From NCBI GenBank assembly GCA_038562165.1, contig JBCFAO010000001.1, positions 62,001 to 126,000 on the forward strand: DNA of 64,000 bases. Reading direction: 5' to 3'. Below the pieces are notes generated by a model. It was not told where the DNA came from, did no database searches, and saw only the letters and a program-made list of their open reading frames with translations. Positions 15,828-25,280 of this stretch are shown one piece after another (the stretch's first letter is position 1; each line of letters opens with the position of its first letter). The stretch is from WRMS01 sp038562165. Its GTDB lineage: Bacteria; Bacillota; Peptococcia; DRI-13; UBA5745. The translations under genes were made by a program, and so were the position numbers.

Positions 15828-17012
15828 TTATTCCCATAAGGATAAATTATCCCGGTGTATGACTTCCGGCTCGTGACCAGGGCCAAGCAAGCCCTCAATC
15901 TCACTGCTGTGCCGGCCCCGGATACTCTCCAGTTCTTTCGAACTATAGTTGACTATTCCCCGGGCAATGGTCCGGGAGGCAAAGCTGATCTCCACTACCT
16001 GCCCCCGCTCAAAGCTGCCTTGCACCTGAAGGACACCGCTGGCCAACAAGCTTTTGCCCCTTTCCTGCAAAGCTGCCGCCGCTCCCCCGTCTACGATTAT
16101 GCCGCCGGCAGCCCGGGTACTAAAGGCCAGCCAACCCTTGCGGCTGCCCAGAGGATGGGCCTTCGGCAAAAACAGCGTGCCCTGATAAGCCGACGAGCCT
16201 TCGTTGACGGCCATTGCTTGCCCCCCTGCGGTCTGCTCCCGGGATTCATTAAGAAATTGCAGGCAATCCCGGCGGCTGCCGTTGGTCAGCACCATGGGAA
16301 TGCCTTGCATCACCGCAATCCTGGCTGCGGCAATCTTTGTCTGCATGCCGCCGCTGCCGAATTTGCTGCCCTCGCCGCCGGCTAAGGCTTCGATCTCCGG
16401 CGTAATCTCCTCTACCAGGGGAATCAGGCTGGCCTCAGGGTCTTTACGGGGATCGCTGGTATACAGCCCGTCAATATCCGACAAAAGCACCAGCAAATCG
16501 GCATCCGTCAAACCGGCCACCATGGCGGCCAGGGTATCATTATCCCCCACTTTAATCTGATCAAAGGCCACCGTATCATTTTCATTAATGACAGGAACGG
16601 CGCCGTACTCCATAATCTGCCGCAGGGTAGTTCTGGCATTGAGGTAACGCTGGCGGTGGGCTACATCGTCTTTGGTCAGCAGCACCTGGGCTACAGCTAT
16701 GCCATACTCTCCAAATAATTTCTCGTAAATATGCATCAAAATGCCCTGGCCGATAGCCGCCAAGGCTTGCTTGGCCGAAATTTCTTTCGGCTTTTCCTGT
16801 ATATTGAGGCGGCCCATACCGGCTCCCACGGCAGCGGAAGTAACAAGAATCACATCCCGGCCTTGGTTTTTCAAATCCGCCAGTTGACGGACAAGCAGCT
16901 CCATTTGCATCAGGTTAAGATTGCCGGTCTGGTGGGTCAACGTGCTGGTGCCCACCTTGACTACGATGCGCTTTGCCTTATGCAGTTTGGACCATTCTGC
17001 TTTGATCTCCAT
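15828..17012 (-). CDS. proB: Glutamate 5-kinase ProB with PUA domain
   Basis: 394 residues. First step of proline synthesis, phosphorylating glutamate. The amino acid kinase domain begins KRIVVKVGTSTLTHQTGN and contains VTSAAVGAGMGRL, NENDTVAFDQIKVGDNDTLAA and SDIDGLYTSDPR. A C-terminal PUA domain starts near residue 300 (GIIVDGGAAAALQERGKSLLASG). It is slightly longer than typical members because of a C-terminal tail ending in EVIHRDNLSLWE, a familiar ProB ending. It opens the proBA-nadD-yqeK-rsfS set; a weak promoter with TATAAT on the minus strand at 17097-17102 lies upstream. Confidence 0.96.
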   Translation of the reverse strand: MEIKAEWSKLHKAKRIVVKVGTSTLTHQTGNLNLMQMELLVRQLADLKNQGRDVILVTSAAVGAGMGRLNIQEKPKEISAKQALAAIGQGILMHIYEKLFGEYGIAVAQVLLTKDDVAHRQRYLNARTTLRQIMEYGAVPVINENDTVAFDQIKVGDNDTLAAMVAGLTDADLLVLLSDIDGLYTSDPRKDPEASLIPLVEEITPEIEALAGGEGSKFGSGGMQTKIAAARIAVMQGIPMVLTNGSRRDCLQFLNESREQTAGGQAMAVNEGSSAYQGTLFLPKAHPLGSRKGWLAFSTRAAGGIIVDGGAAAALQERGKSLLASGVLQVQGSFERGQVVEISFASRTIARGIVNYSSKELESIRGRHSSEIEGLLGPGHEPEVIHRDNLSLWE

Positions 17013-17108
17013 AATACCGCTCCTGACTAAGCAATGCTGAGCATACTATGATTAAAGGCCATGTCAGCCCCGCTCATGCTCTAATGATGTTAAACCATTA
17101 TAACATAT

Positions 17109-18557
17109 TTAACTTTCCTGCCAAAAGCCTTTGCTGAATAAAATTAAAATCGTATATAGCTCCAGGCGGCCCAGAAGCATTAGGAAGGACATAAAGTACA
17201 GGCTCCAGGCCGGCATATTGCCGTAATTATCCATAGGCCCCAATTGGCCGAAGGCAGGCCCAACATTATTGATACAGGTGGCCACAACAGAAAAGGAGGT
17301 CAGCATATCATAATCCGCCAGGCAAAAAACGGCTGTGGAAATTAAAGTGATCAGCACATAAATAAACAGGAAACTTTGGGTGCTGGCCATAACCTCCGGC
17401 GTGATCAGACGGTCGTTTACCCGCAGATTCACTACAGCCCTGGGATGTAAAATGCGGGTAAAGATTGATTTGGCGCTTTTGCACAAAATCAAAAACCGGC
17501 CTGCCTTCAGGCCGCCGCCGGTAGAGCCGGCGCAAGATCCGATAAAGGGAATCATCAGCACCAATAATTGTCCGATAGGCGGCCATAACGTATAATCGGC
17601 ATTTACAAAGCCTGAGGAGGTATAGACAGAAGCGAGCTGCACATAGCTTTCGACCAAAGCTCCGGGAATCTGCCTGCCCCCTTTCCAAAGAAAGAGACTG
17701 TTGAGGCAAACCACCCCTATAAGCAAACCCAGATAAAGCCGAAGTTCCTCATTTTTCCAAAAAGGCTTTAAAGAACGGTGCTTATACGCAGCATAAAAAA
17801 GCCCGATGCTCAGGCCTGAGGTCGTCATGAAAAAGGCCAGGGTTACTTGAATCAGTGGGCTAAAGCCTATAAGACTATCGTTTTTCGTGGAAAAGCCGCC
17901 GGTGGAGATAGTACTGAAAACATGACATACCGCGTCAAAGGGCGTCATACCCACTAAAATCATGACCAAAATCATGACGAAAGTGAGAACTAAATAAGTC
18001 AGCCAAAGGATTTTAGCCGTTTCCTTAATACGGGGAGCAATTTTTTCTTTGATAGGCCCTGTGGCCTCGGCCTTAAACATCTGCATGCCGCTATTACCAA
18101 AAAAGCTAAGAAGGGAAACGAAAAGTACTACGATGCCCAAGCCTCCCAGCCAGTGGGTCAGGCTGCGCCATAAAAGTACACTGCGCTCCAAGGCCTCCAC
18201 ATCGGCAATTACCGAAGCGCCGGTAGTAGTAAAGCCGGAAACCGTCTCAAAAAAAGCCTCGGGGAAATTGGGAATAACACCGTAAGCCAAATAAGGAATA
18301 GCGCCATAGACTCCCGCTACCAGCCAGGTTATCACCACCAGGAGATAAGCGTCCCGGGAAGTTATATCACCAAACTCATTGAAGCCATGGCGAAGGCCCA
18401 AGCCCCCTAAAATTCCGGACAAGCCCACTACCCCGAAAACCAAGGCATGCCGGTCACCGTCAATAATACCCAAAACCATAGGAAAAAACATGGAAAGCCC
18501 TAGAACTGCCAGGACTACACCTAAATAAGAAAGTATACGCTTAATATTCGTCGCCAA
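17109..18557 (-). CDS. trkH: Trk-type potassium transporter membrane subunit TrkH
   Basis: 482 residues, polytopic. Forms the potassium-conducting pore. Selectivity-filter loops are visible as SGFTTTGASV, STISTGGFSTKN, YTSSGFVNADYT and NNVGPAFGQLG. GSCAGSTGGGLKAGR is the conserved block before the last helices. It lies 37 bases after trkA, its gating partner, so the two form an operon. Separate from proB downstream by about 100 bases with its own promoter-like sequence. Confidence 0.94.
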   Translation of the reverse strand: MATNIKRILSYLGVVLAVLGLSMFFPMVLGIIDGDRHALVFGVVGLSGILGGLGLRHGFNEFGDITSRDAYLLVVITWLVAGVYGAIPYLAYGVIPNFPEAFFETVSGFTTTGASVIADVEALERSVLLWRSLTHWLGGLGIVVLFVSLLSFFGNSGMQMFKAEATGPIKEKIAPRIKETAKILWLTYLVLTFVMILVMILVGMTPFDAVCHVFSTISTGGFSTKNDSLIGFSPLIQVTLAFFMTTSGLSIGLFYAAYKHRSLKPFWKNEELRLYLGLLIGVVCLNSLFLWKGGRQIPGALVESYVQLASVYTSSGFVNADYTLWPPIGQLLVLMIPFIGSCAGSTGGGLKAGRFLILCKSAKSIFTRILHPRAVVNLRVNDRLITPEVMASTQSFLFIYVLITLISTAVFCLADYDMLTSFSVVATCINNVGPAFGQLGPMDNYGNMPAWSLYFMSFLMLLGRLELYTILILFSKGFWQES

Positions 18558-18594
18558 GAAAACGTCTTCCCTTCAATCATCTAACTATAATTAT

Positions 18595-19932
18595 CTAACT
18601 AAACAATTTAATAACCTGATCATAGACCCTGGGCAGACAAAATACGGTAACCTGATCATCAGGTAGCAGCCTGTCGTTTCCCTTGGCGATCATCACCTCG
18701 CCGTTTCGCATGATAGAGCCTACGATAGAACCTACGGGGAACGTAAGATCCTTTAATTTATGTCCGGCAACCTTGGAATGGGGATCTACTTCGAATTCCA
18801 TCATGCTGGCTCCTTCTTCTCTGAGAAGGGTAAAAGAAAGCAAATGGGCGCTTTTTTTGATGAATCGAAATATGGCGTTGGCTGTTAAAACCCTGGGGCT
18901 TACCCCGATATCGATACCTACCCGTTCCATCATATCAATATAATCGGAACGCCGTACCTGGGCTATAGTACGCCTGGCCCCCAAATGCTTAGCAATAAGG
19001 CTGACCAGCAGATTGACCTTATCATCGTCGGTAACGCTGACAAAGACGTCAGTTTTGCCCGCGCCTTCTTGCTTTAGCAGGTCCAAATCCGTGGCGTCGC
19101 CGTGAATGACCAGCACCCGCCGGAACTCTTCAGACAATGCTTCACATTTTTTATAATCCTTCTCAATAAGTCTGACTGCATAGTCATTTTTTTCCAATAT
19201 TTTAGCCAAATGACCGCCGGTCCTGCCCCCGCCCAGAATGATCACCCGCTGGGTCTCTTGCCGCTCCATACCCAGAAAATGCTCCACTTGAATCATCTCG
19301 TTGGTGCGGGCCAGCAGAAAAATAGTATCTCCAGCCAAAATCTTATCGTTGCCCCGGGGAATGATTACCTTATGATTACGGGCTACAGCTATAATCAAAT
19401 AAGGCAGCTGGGGGTTTAATTGGCTCATGGCCAAGCCCTTAACCGGGGATTTTTCCGAAATGGGCAGCTCCAGCAGCATCACTTTATGGTCGGCGTAATA
19501 CATCACATCCAAAGCTTCCGGCACCTCAATAAGCTTGGCGATTTCCCGGGCGGTAACCAACTCCGGATTGATGATCAGATCGATGCCCGATAAAAAATTA
19601 GCTCCGGAAGACTTCTCTTCCAGATACTCGGGATTACGTACCCGGGCAATAGTGCTTTTGACACCGGCTTGCTTGCCCAACATGCAAGCTACCATGTTAA
19701 CCTCATCGGAAGCGGTAACGGCCACCAAAAGACCGGCCTCCGCTATGCCGGCGCTTTCCAGAACGGATATGCTGGCGCCGTTACCCTGGATCACATGGAT
19801 ATCCAATTTATCTTCCAATGAAGCGATGTGCTCCTCATTTTTCTCAATGACGGTCACATCATAGTCTTCCTCTGTCAGCAACTCGGCAATGGAGAAACCC
19901 AGCTTACCGCCGCCAACAATAATAGCAAGCAT
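18595..19932 (-). CDS. trkA: Trk potassium system NAD-binding subunit TrkA
   Basis: 445 residues. Cytoplasmic gating ring of the Trk system. Two tandem RCK units are visible: Rossmann motif AIIVGGGKLGFSIAELL at residue 3 with acidic end DVTVIEKNEEH, a first TrkA_C domain (about residues 140-215), then a second Rossmann motif IILGGGRTGGHLAKIL and a second TrkA_C domain ending FCLPRVYDQV. This duplicated arrangement is the standard TrkA architecture. Directly upstream of trkH and two bases after the DUF1294 gene. Confidence 0.94.
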   Translation of the reverse strand: MLAIIVGGGKLGFSIAELLTEEDYDVTVIEKNEEHIASLEDKLDIHVIQGNGASISVLESAGIAEAGLLVAVTASDEVNMVACMLGKQAGVKSTIARVRNPEYLEEKSSGANFLSGIDLIINPELVTAREIAKLIEVPEALDVMYYADHKVMLLELPISEKSPVKGLAMSQLNPQLPYLIIAVARNHKVIIPRGNDKILAGDTIFLLARTNEMIQVEHFLGMERQETQRVIILGGGRTGGHLAKILEKNDYAVRLIEKDYKKCEALSEEFRRVLVIHGDATDLDLLKQEGAGKTDVFVSVTDDDKVNLLVSLIAKHLGARRTIAQVRRSDYIDMMERVGIDIGVSPRVLTANAIFRFIKKSAHLLSFTLLREEGASMMEFEVDPHSKVAGHKLKDLTFPVGSIVGSIMRNGEVMIAKGNDRLLPDDQVTVFCLPRVYDQVIKLFS

Positions 19933-19933
19933 C

Positions 19934-20227
19934 TTACCTTATGCCTCCCCAATATAATAGTGCCCCCCATTGCAGCATAGCTAAAAGGGGTGTTAAGTAA
20001 TAAAAGACCGGCTTATTTGTCTTATGCCTAAACCAGGTCATGGCCAGCCATAAGCCTAAGGCGCCGCCGAAAAAAGCGCCCCAAAGCAGCAGCCTTTCCG
20101 GCACCCGGCCTTTTTGCCTTTTGGCTTGTAGTTTATCCCAACCGGCCAGCAAAAGCAATACAAAACTGGCAAAAAGACAAAACACTATCAGCTGTTGAAT
20201 ATTAACTTGCGGCAAATAAATTTCCAA
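19934..20227 (-). CDS. DUF1294 small membrane protein
   Basis: 97 residues with three hydrophobic segments: QLIVFCLFASFVLLLLAGWDKLQAKR, RLLLWGAFFGGALGLWLAMTWFRHKTNKP, and a C-terminal span. The DKxxA..R..R.PE..L...G..GG..G...M..FRHKT.K pattern is that of DUF1294. Function unknown; members are often fused to nucleic-acid-binding cold-shock domains, but not here. It sits between ligA (28 bases upstream) and trkA (two bases downstream), which suggests a shared transcript. Confidence 0.85.
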   Translation of the reverse strand: MEIYLPQVNIQQLIVFCLFASFVLLLLAGWDKLQAKRQKGRVPERLLLWGAFFGGALGLWLAMTWFRHKTNKPVFYYLTPLLAMLQWGALLYWGGIR

Positions 20228-20254
20228 TTCTCTTCCTCCGGCTATGCTGCGGAA

Positions 20255-22330
20255 TCAACCCTGCTCATTCAGCATCTGCTGAAAATTCTCTTCGTTCAGG
20301 ATCAGCGGCTTTCCTGTCTCTGCCTGCAGAGCCTGAGCCTTAGCTAGTTTTGAGCCGGCTTTTTCCCCTGCGATCACATAATCTGTAGTTTTGGTAACGC
20401 TATCCTGGGGTGTGGCGCCCAGGCTTTTGAGCTTGGCCTCGATTTCCCGGCGGCTGTAGCTCTGCAATACTCCTGTGACCACCACATTTTTGCCGGCAAA
20501 GGGGTTTGCCTGTGCCTCCAAGGCCTGGGCCCCCGGCCCTCCATCTTCCTGGCCGGCGGGCCTGACGCCGGCAGCCAGCAAATGATCAATAACCTGGCGG
20601 ATCTTGTCATCCCGGAAAAACTGATAGACGGATCGGGCAATGATACCGCCCACTTCCGGCACCTCCAGAAGGGCTTCCGGCTCCGCTTTTTCTAAAGCTT
20701 CCAGAGTCCCGAAGGCTTTAGCCAGATCCTGGGCCGTTTTCTTGCCCACATGGGGAACACCCAAGCTGTAAATAAAGGAATCCAAGCTGCAACCTTTGCT
20801 TTTTTCGATAGCGGATAAGAGATTATCGGCCTTTTTATCTTTAAATTTATCCAGGGTTAGCAATTGCTCTCTCGTCAGCCTATAAAGCTGGTCCACACTG
20901 CGCAGCCCCAAATCTTCAAAAAACTGATGGGCGGTCTTTTCGCTGAAGCCCTCAATATTCATAGCTTCCCGTCCGGCAAAATGAGCCAAGGCCTTCACCA
21001 TCTGCGGTTTGCAACCGATAGCATTGCGGCAAAAGAGATGAACCCCATCCTGAACCAGTTCGCTGCCGCATTGGGGGCAGTGGCTGGGGGTCTGGATCTC
21101 CTGCTGCTCCGCTGCCAATTTCTCATCTTCGGCGGCAGCTACACCTAAAATTTCAGGAATTACATCGTTAGACCGCCGGACAAATACAGTGGCGCCGACG
21201 CTCACCCCTTTGCGGCGAATATCGTCCATATTGTTTAATGTAGCCCGGCTGACGGTAACCCCCGCCAGTTCCACCGGCTCAAGTAAAGCCGTGGGCGTCA
21301 CCTTGCCCGTACGCCCTACATTCCACTCTACGGCCAAAAGCCGGGTAGTCTCCTCCAAGGCCTCGAATTTATAAGCTACCGACCAGCGGGGAAACTTGGC
21401 CGTAAAGCCCAGTTTTTCCCGCTGGCTAAGATCATCAATGGCAATAACAGCCCCGTCGATATCAAAATTCAGCCGGTCCCGGCAAGCCTGGATTTCCTCC
21501 ACGGCCGCCATAGCTTCTTTCAGGTCTTTGCAGCAGCGGTGGAAAGGATGAACGGTAAAGCCCTGGCTTTCCAGCCAAGCCAATTCCTCACTATAGGTAG
21601 CAAAGGGCCGGCCTTGCCAATAACCGATATCATAAAACCAGGCCGTCAGCCGGCGGCGGCGGGTCTCGGCAATATCCAAATTGCGCAAAGCCCCCGCTGC
21701 TCCATTACGCATATTTTTTAGGGGAACCTTTGCTTCTGCATTATATGCATCAAAGGCTTCTTTTGTCATGATGGCTTCTCCCCGGATTTCCGCCAGGGCC
21801 TGATCATCGATGACCGGGGGAATGCCGGGAATGGTCAGCAGTTGAGGCAATATCTCCTCCCCCACGGTGCCGGTGCCCCGGGTAGCCCCATGAACCAGGC
21901 TGCCGCCGTCATAAGTTAAATTGACGGTCATGCCGTCAAACTTCATGGTAACCACATATTCCAGAACGGGTCTATCCCCTGTGCCGTCAGCCAGCAGCCT
22001 GAGGTTGCGGTTTTCCCACTCCTGCAATTCTTCCCAAGTCCTTACTTTATCCAGGCTCCACAAGGGCCCCAGATGGCTATGCTTCTGAAAGCCCGGCAAA
22101 ACCCGGTCTCCCACCCGCTGCGTAGGGGATTGGGGCAGAATCAGTCCGGTTTCCGCCTCCAGCTCCTCCAGTTGCCCGTAAAGACGGTCATACTCTTTAT
22201 CCGATACCAGCGGATCGTCTTTGGTGTAATAAGCGTAAGAATACCGGTTTAACTGCGCCGCCAATTCCTTCATCTGCTGCCGTTTAGCTGCTAAAGCATG
22301 GCTGTCTTGCTCTTTCTTGTCCACCTTCAC
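20255..22330 (-). CDS. ligA: NAD-dependent DNA ligase LigA
   Basis: 691 residues. Seals DNA nicks in replication and repair using NAD. Order: Ia domain with YYTKDDPLVSDKEYDRLY; adenylation domain with active lysine in TMKFDG (Lys130); OB fold; zinc finger CPQCGSELVQDGVHLFC..AIGC; helix-hairpin-helix repeats with SLGVPHVGKKTA; BRCT domain from about residue 610 (NVVVTGVLQSYSRREIEAKL). Several usually strict positions vary: KFDG instead of KIDG, RGTGTVGEE instead of RGDGxxGED, NMRNGAAGALR instead of NPRNAAAGSLR. This points to a divergent LigA subgroup; all catalytic elements remain. It follows pcrA, the common pairing. Confidence 0.94.
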   Translation of the reverse strand: MKVDKKEQDSHALAAKRQQMKELAAQLNRYSYAYYTKDDPLVSDKEYDRLYGQLEELEAETGLILPQSPTQRVGDRVLPGFQKHSHLGPLWSLDKVRTWEELQEWENRNLRLLADGTGDRPVLEYVVTMKFDGMTVNLTYDGGSLVHGATRGTGTVGEEILPQLLTIPGIPPVIDDQALAEIRGEAIMTKEAFDAYNAEAKVPLKNMRNGAAGALRNLDIAETRRRRLTAWFYDIGYWQGRPFATYSEELAWLESQGFTVHPFHRCCKDLKEAMAAVEEIQACRDRLNFDIDGAVIAIDDLSQREKLGFTAKFPRWSVAYKFEALEETTRLLAVEWNVGRTGKVTPTALLEPVELAGVTVSRATLNNMDDIRRKGVSVGATVFVRRSNDVIPEILGVAAAEDEKLAAEQQEIQTPSHCPQCGSELVQDGVHLFCRNAIGCKPQMVKALAHFAGREAMNIEGFSEKTAHQFFEDLGLRSVDQLYRLTREQLLTLDKFKDKKADNLLSAIEKSKGCSLDSFIYSLGVPHVGKKTAQDLAKAFGTLEALEKAEPEALLEVPEVGGIIARSVYQFFRDDKIRQVIDHLLAAGVRPAGQEDGGPGAQALEAQANPFAGKNVVVTGVLQSYSRREIEAKLKSLGATPQDSVTKTTDYVIAGEKAGSKLAKAQALQAETGKPLILNEENFQQMLNEQG

Positions 22331-22344
22331 ACCTCATTCGCCTA

Positions 22345-22369
22345 TTTAAACTTGAGATTTTGCATATTT
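22345..22369. repeat. Single copy of the dispersed AAACTTGAGATTTTGCA motif
   Basis: TTTAAACTTGAGATTTTGCATATTT between ligA and pcrA matches the inverted copy at 26299-26326 and is related to the motifs at 25281-25510 and 35211-35414. Only one arm is present here. Confidence 0.5.
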
Positions 22370-22396
22370 TTCAGTGCTCCTGCCCAATACCGCGGC

Positions 22397-24943
22397 CTAT
22401 CCTTCCATCCGCTTGATGGGGGCAATATCCGCTTGCAACGTCCTTAACCCTTTGTCCGGAAAAGCCACCACATAGGTCAGACTTTTGCCGGCGCCCTTGG
22501 CGCTGACAATGCTGCCGGGGCCCCAGACTTTATGGACGATCTTATCGCCGGGTTTGAAGATTTCGCCGGCGCCGGCGCCGGAAGAGGAGCCGCTGCCGGA
22601 GGAGCCGCTGCCGCTGCCGTAGTTGCCGCCGCTGCCGCCAAAACGGCTGCCACCGCTGCTGCCGGCCCCGCCGCCATCGCCGTAACGGCCGCTATTGCCA
22701 TAGCCGCCTCTGCCGCCGTAGCCTCCCCGGTCCTTAGAGCCGCCGATACCGCCGTAGCCGCTTTCAAAGGGCTCATCCTCATAGCCGCCACCGCCGAAGG
22801 CAAAGCCGCCGTTTTTCGGGGGAAACTCTTCTTTTAGATATTCCGGAATTTCCGCCAGAAAGCGGGAAGGCAACTGGTGGGTATAGCTGCCGTATTGGTT
22901 GCGCCGGGCTGCCCAGGATAAATACAGTTTTTCTTTGGCCCTGGTAAGAGCCACGTAGCACAAACGGCGTTCTTCTTCGATTTCACTGTCGGTGATACAA
23001 CGAAAATGGGGGAAAATTCTTTCCTCCAACCCCACCACAAATACTTGAGGGAACTCCAGCCCCTTAGCCGTATGCATGGTCATTACCTGGACGACGCCCC
23101 GGCGGTCTTCGTCGGCAACCATTTCCATGTCGGTGATCAGGGAGATTTCTCCCAAGAACTCTGACAAGGTCCCGCCCACCGTCTTGTCATAGTCCTCCGT
23201 CTTATTGATAAATTCCTGAAGGTTGTCCCAGCGGTCCCGGTTTTCCAGGCTATCCACTTCCTGAAGCATTTGCCGATAACCGCTTTTATGCAATATGCTT
23301 CTGGTCAACTGACCTACCTTTTCTTCGGCTGCCAATTGTCTCAGCTCTACAAAAAGCTTGCGGAATTCTTCTACGGATTTTTCGGCACGGCTGGAAAGGC
23401 CCAGTCCCTGACGGTCAAAAAGTGCTTCGGCCAACCCCTTGCCGCTGGCAATACTATGGCTGATGATTTGGTTGACGGTGGCGTCGCCAATTCCCCGCTT
23501 CGGTACATTGATGATCCGCCGCAAGGCTACCTGGTCGTCGGGATTGGCAATCAGCTTCAAATAAGCCAATATATCTTTAATTTCTTTGCGCTCATAAAAA
23601 CGCAGGCCGCCGATAATCACATAAGGAATGCGGAAACTGGCAAACCATTCTTCCAGCACCCGGGACTGGGCATTGGTCCGCAAAAGCACGGCATGATCAC
23701 CGAAGGTCCCGCCTTTTTCCCTGGTCATCTGAACCCGGCTGCAAACAAAGCGGGCCTCATCCTGATCATCGGTAGCCCTGTAGCAATATATTTTATCCCC
23801 GGGCTCTTTATCAGTCCACAGCTTTTTCTGCTTACGCTCCCGGTTATTGGCCACCAAGTGATTGGCCGCCTCCAATATCCTGCCGGCAGAACGATAGTTT
23901 TGCTCCAGCTTGATCACCTGAGCGCCGGGAAAATCCCGTTCAAAATCCAGGATATTGCGGATATCCGCCTGCCGGAAGCTGTAAATGGACTGGTCGTCAT
24001 CGCCTACCACGCAAATATTGCCGTGGCCTTGAGCCAGCATTTTCACCAGCCGGTATTGAATATGGTTAGTATCCTGATATTCGTCTACCATTATGTACTG
24101 AAATTTTTGCTGATATTTAGTCAGGCATTCCGGCCGCTTTTGGAACAGAATCACGGTCTGCAGCAGCAGATCATCAAAATCCATGGCGTTGCTCTTCAGC
24201 AGACTCTGCTGGTAACGGGCATAGACCAAAGGCTGCATGTGGTCCATGTTGCGGGTAGGCGGCGAGTAGTTGGATGGCGGCAGCTTCATACTGCTTTTTT
24301 GCCGGCTGATCCAGTGCAGATATGCTCTGGGGGGATGCTCCTTATCGTCGAGATTCAGACTTTTTAAAATCTCCCGAATCACTTGTTCCTGATCACCGCT
24401 ATCATAAATAGAGAAATCCGCCTGATAGCCCTCCAGATACTGCCGCTCCCTTTTCAATATCCGCAGGCAGGCGCTATGAAAGGTCATCACCCACATATCG
24501 GCCAGAGATTCCCCCAAAAGGGCCTCTAACCGCTCCCTCATCTCCTGAGCCGCTTTATTGGTAAAGGTAATGGCCAGAATGTTATACATCGGCACGCCCT
24601 GCTGGCCGATTAAAGCCAGCAACTGCCGGGAAAGCAAAGGCTTGTCCCCCTGATTCCTGCCCCCTTCCGCCAGAAAAAGGGCCAGATACTCCAGTTCCGC
24701 TTCCCCGGCCCAATCAGGGGGCGGGCAATCGGGATCATAGTGAGGCCCAAAGGTCAGTAGATGCAATATCCGGTAGACCATAGCCGTAGTCTTGCCGCTG
24801 CCGGCTCCGGCCAGGCATAGTACCGGCCCTTCGCCGGTTTCTACCGCTAATTTTTGACCTACATTCAAACGGGACAAAATCATATTGCGGATTTCGTCCC
24901 GTAAAGCTTTATACTGTTCTCGTTCTGCTTGATTTAATGCCAT
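22397..24943 (-). CDS. pcrA: UvrD/PcrA-type 3'-5' DNA helicase with a Gly/Ser-rich linker
   Basis: 848 residues. Superfamily 1A helicase acting in repair and replication restart. Motifs in order: LAGAGSGKTTAMVYRI (Walker A), AITFTNKAAQEMRERL, MVDEYQDTN, VVGDDDQSIYSFR, LEQNYRS, TMHTAKGLEFPQVFVVG and RLCYVALTRAKEKL. The C-terminal Tudor-like part FKPGDKIVHKVWGPGSIVS binds RNA polymerase in PcrA. Unusual: from about residue 705 to 785 an extended linker made almost only of Gly, Ser, Tyr and a few charged residues, which makes the protein about 100 residues longer than common PcrA. AAGGAGG lies seven bases before the ATG. First gene of the pcrA-ligA-DUF1294-trkA-trkH series. Confidence 0.94.
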   Translation of the reverse strand: MALNQAEREQYKALRDEIRNMILSRLNVGQKLAVETGEGPVLCLAGAGSGKTTAMVYRILHLLTFGPHYDPDCPPPDWAGEAELEYLALFLAEGGRNQGDKPLLSRQLLALIGQQGVPMYNILAITFTNKAAQEMRERLEALLGESLADMWVMTFHSACLRILKRERQYLEGYQADFSIYDSGDQEQVIREILKSLNLDDKEHPPRAYLHWISRQKSSMKLPPSNYSPPTRNMDHMQPLVYARYQQSLLKSNAMDFDDLLLQTVILFQKRPECLTKYQQKFQYIMVDEYQDTNHIQYRLVKMLAQGHGNICVVGDDDQSIYSFRQADIRNILDFERDFPGAQVIKLEQNYRSAGRILEAANHLVANNRERKQKKLWTDKEPGDKIYCYRATDDQDEARFVCSRVQMTREKGGTFGDHAVLLRTNAQSRVLEEWFASFRIPYVIIGGLRFYERKEIKDILAYLKLIANPDDQVALRRIINVPKRGIGDATVNQIISHSIASGKGLAEALFDRQGLGLSSRAEKSVEEFRKLFVELRQLAAEEKVGQLTRSILHKSGYRQMLQEVDSLENRDRWDNLQEFINKTEDYDKTVGGTLSEFLGEISLITDMEMVADEDRRGVVQVMTMHTAKGLEFPQVFVVGLEERIFPHFRCITDSEIEEERRLCYVALTRAKEKLYLSWAARRNQYGSYTHQLPSRFLAEIPEYLKEEFPPKNGGFAFGGGGYEDEPFESGYGGIGGSKDRGGYGGRGGYGNSGRYGDGGGAGSSGGSRFGGSGGNYGSGSGSSGSGSSSGAGAGEIFKPGDKIVHKVWGPGSIVSAKGAGKSLTYVVAFPDKGLRTLQADIAPIKRMEG

Positions 24944-24966
24944 GGTCTGCCTCCTTGTCTACTACT

Positions 24967-24995
24967 ATTCTAGGTGACAAGGGGCTGTCAGTCAA
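24967..24995 (-). promoter_or_regulatory. Sigma-A promoter of the pcrA operon
   Basis: On the minus strand TTGACT (24990-24995), 17-base spacer, TAGAAT (24967-24972), 24 bases before the pcrA start. Confidence 0.75.
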
Positions 24996-25182
24996 GACGT
25001 TCAGGCATGCCAAACTGTCCTTAAATGAAAATTGTTACAGTCGGAAATATATTAAAAGAAACGTTGGATAACATATAACCTTTTATTTTTAGCCTGAGTT
25101 CCCGCAAAATTAAGCCATACACCGAAAAAAGCCGCCAATGCCAGACTTGTCTTGCCAAGCTTGACTCGGAATTCACTTTTGT

Positions 25183-25280
25183 CCGGTCTGCAGGTTTTGT
25201 CCTCTCTGCAGGTTTTGTCCTCTCTGCAGGTTTTGTCCTCTCTGCAGGTTTTGTCCTCTCTGCAGGTTTTGTCCTCTCTG
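25183..25280. repeat. 18-base tandem repeat array, five units plus partial
   Basis: Four exact units CCTCTCTGCAGGTTTTGT occupy 25201-25272, preceded by a diverged unit (25183-25200) and followed by a partial one (25273-25280). The period is a multiple of three, so all three frames of both strands stay open and give spurious repeat peptides. The right end runs directly into the dispersed motif at 25281-25300. It lies in an 800-base gap between pcrA and the next gene. Confidence 0.9.

Noticed and set aside
23270..24367. 365-codon plus-strand frame
   Set aside because: Antisense of pcrA with no recognisable domain or ribosome binding site.
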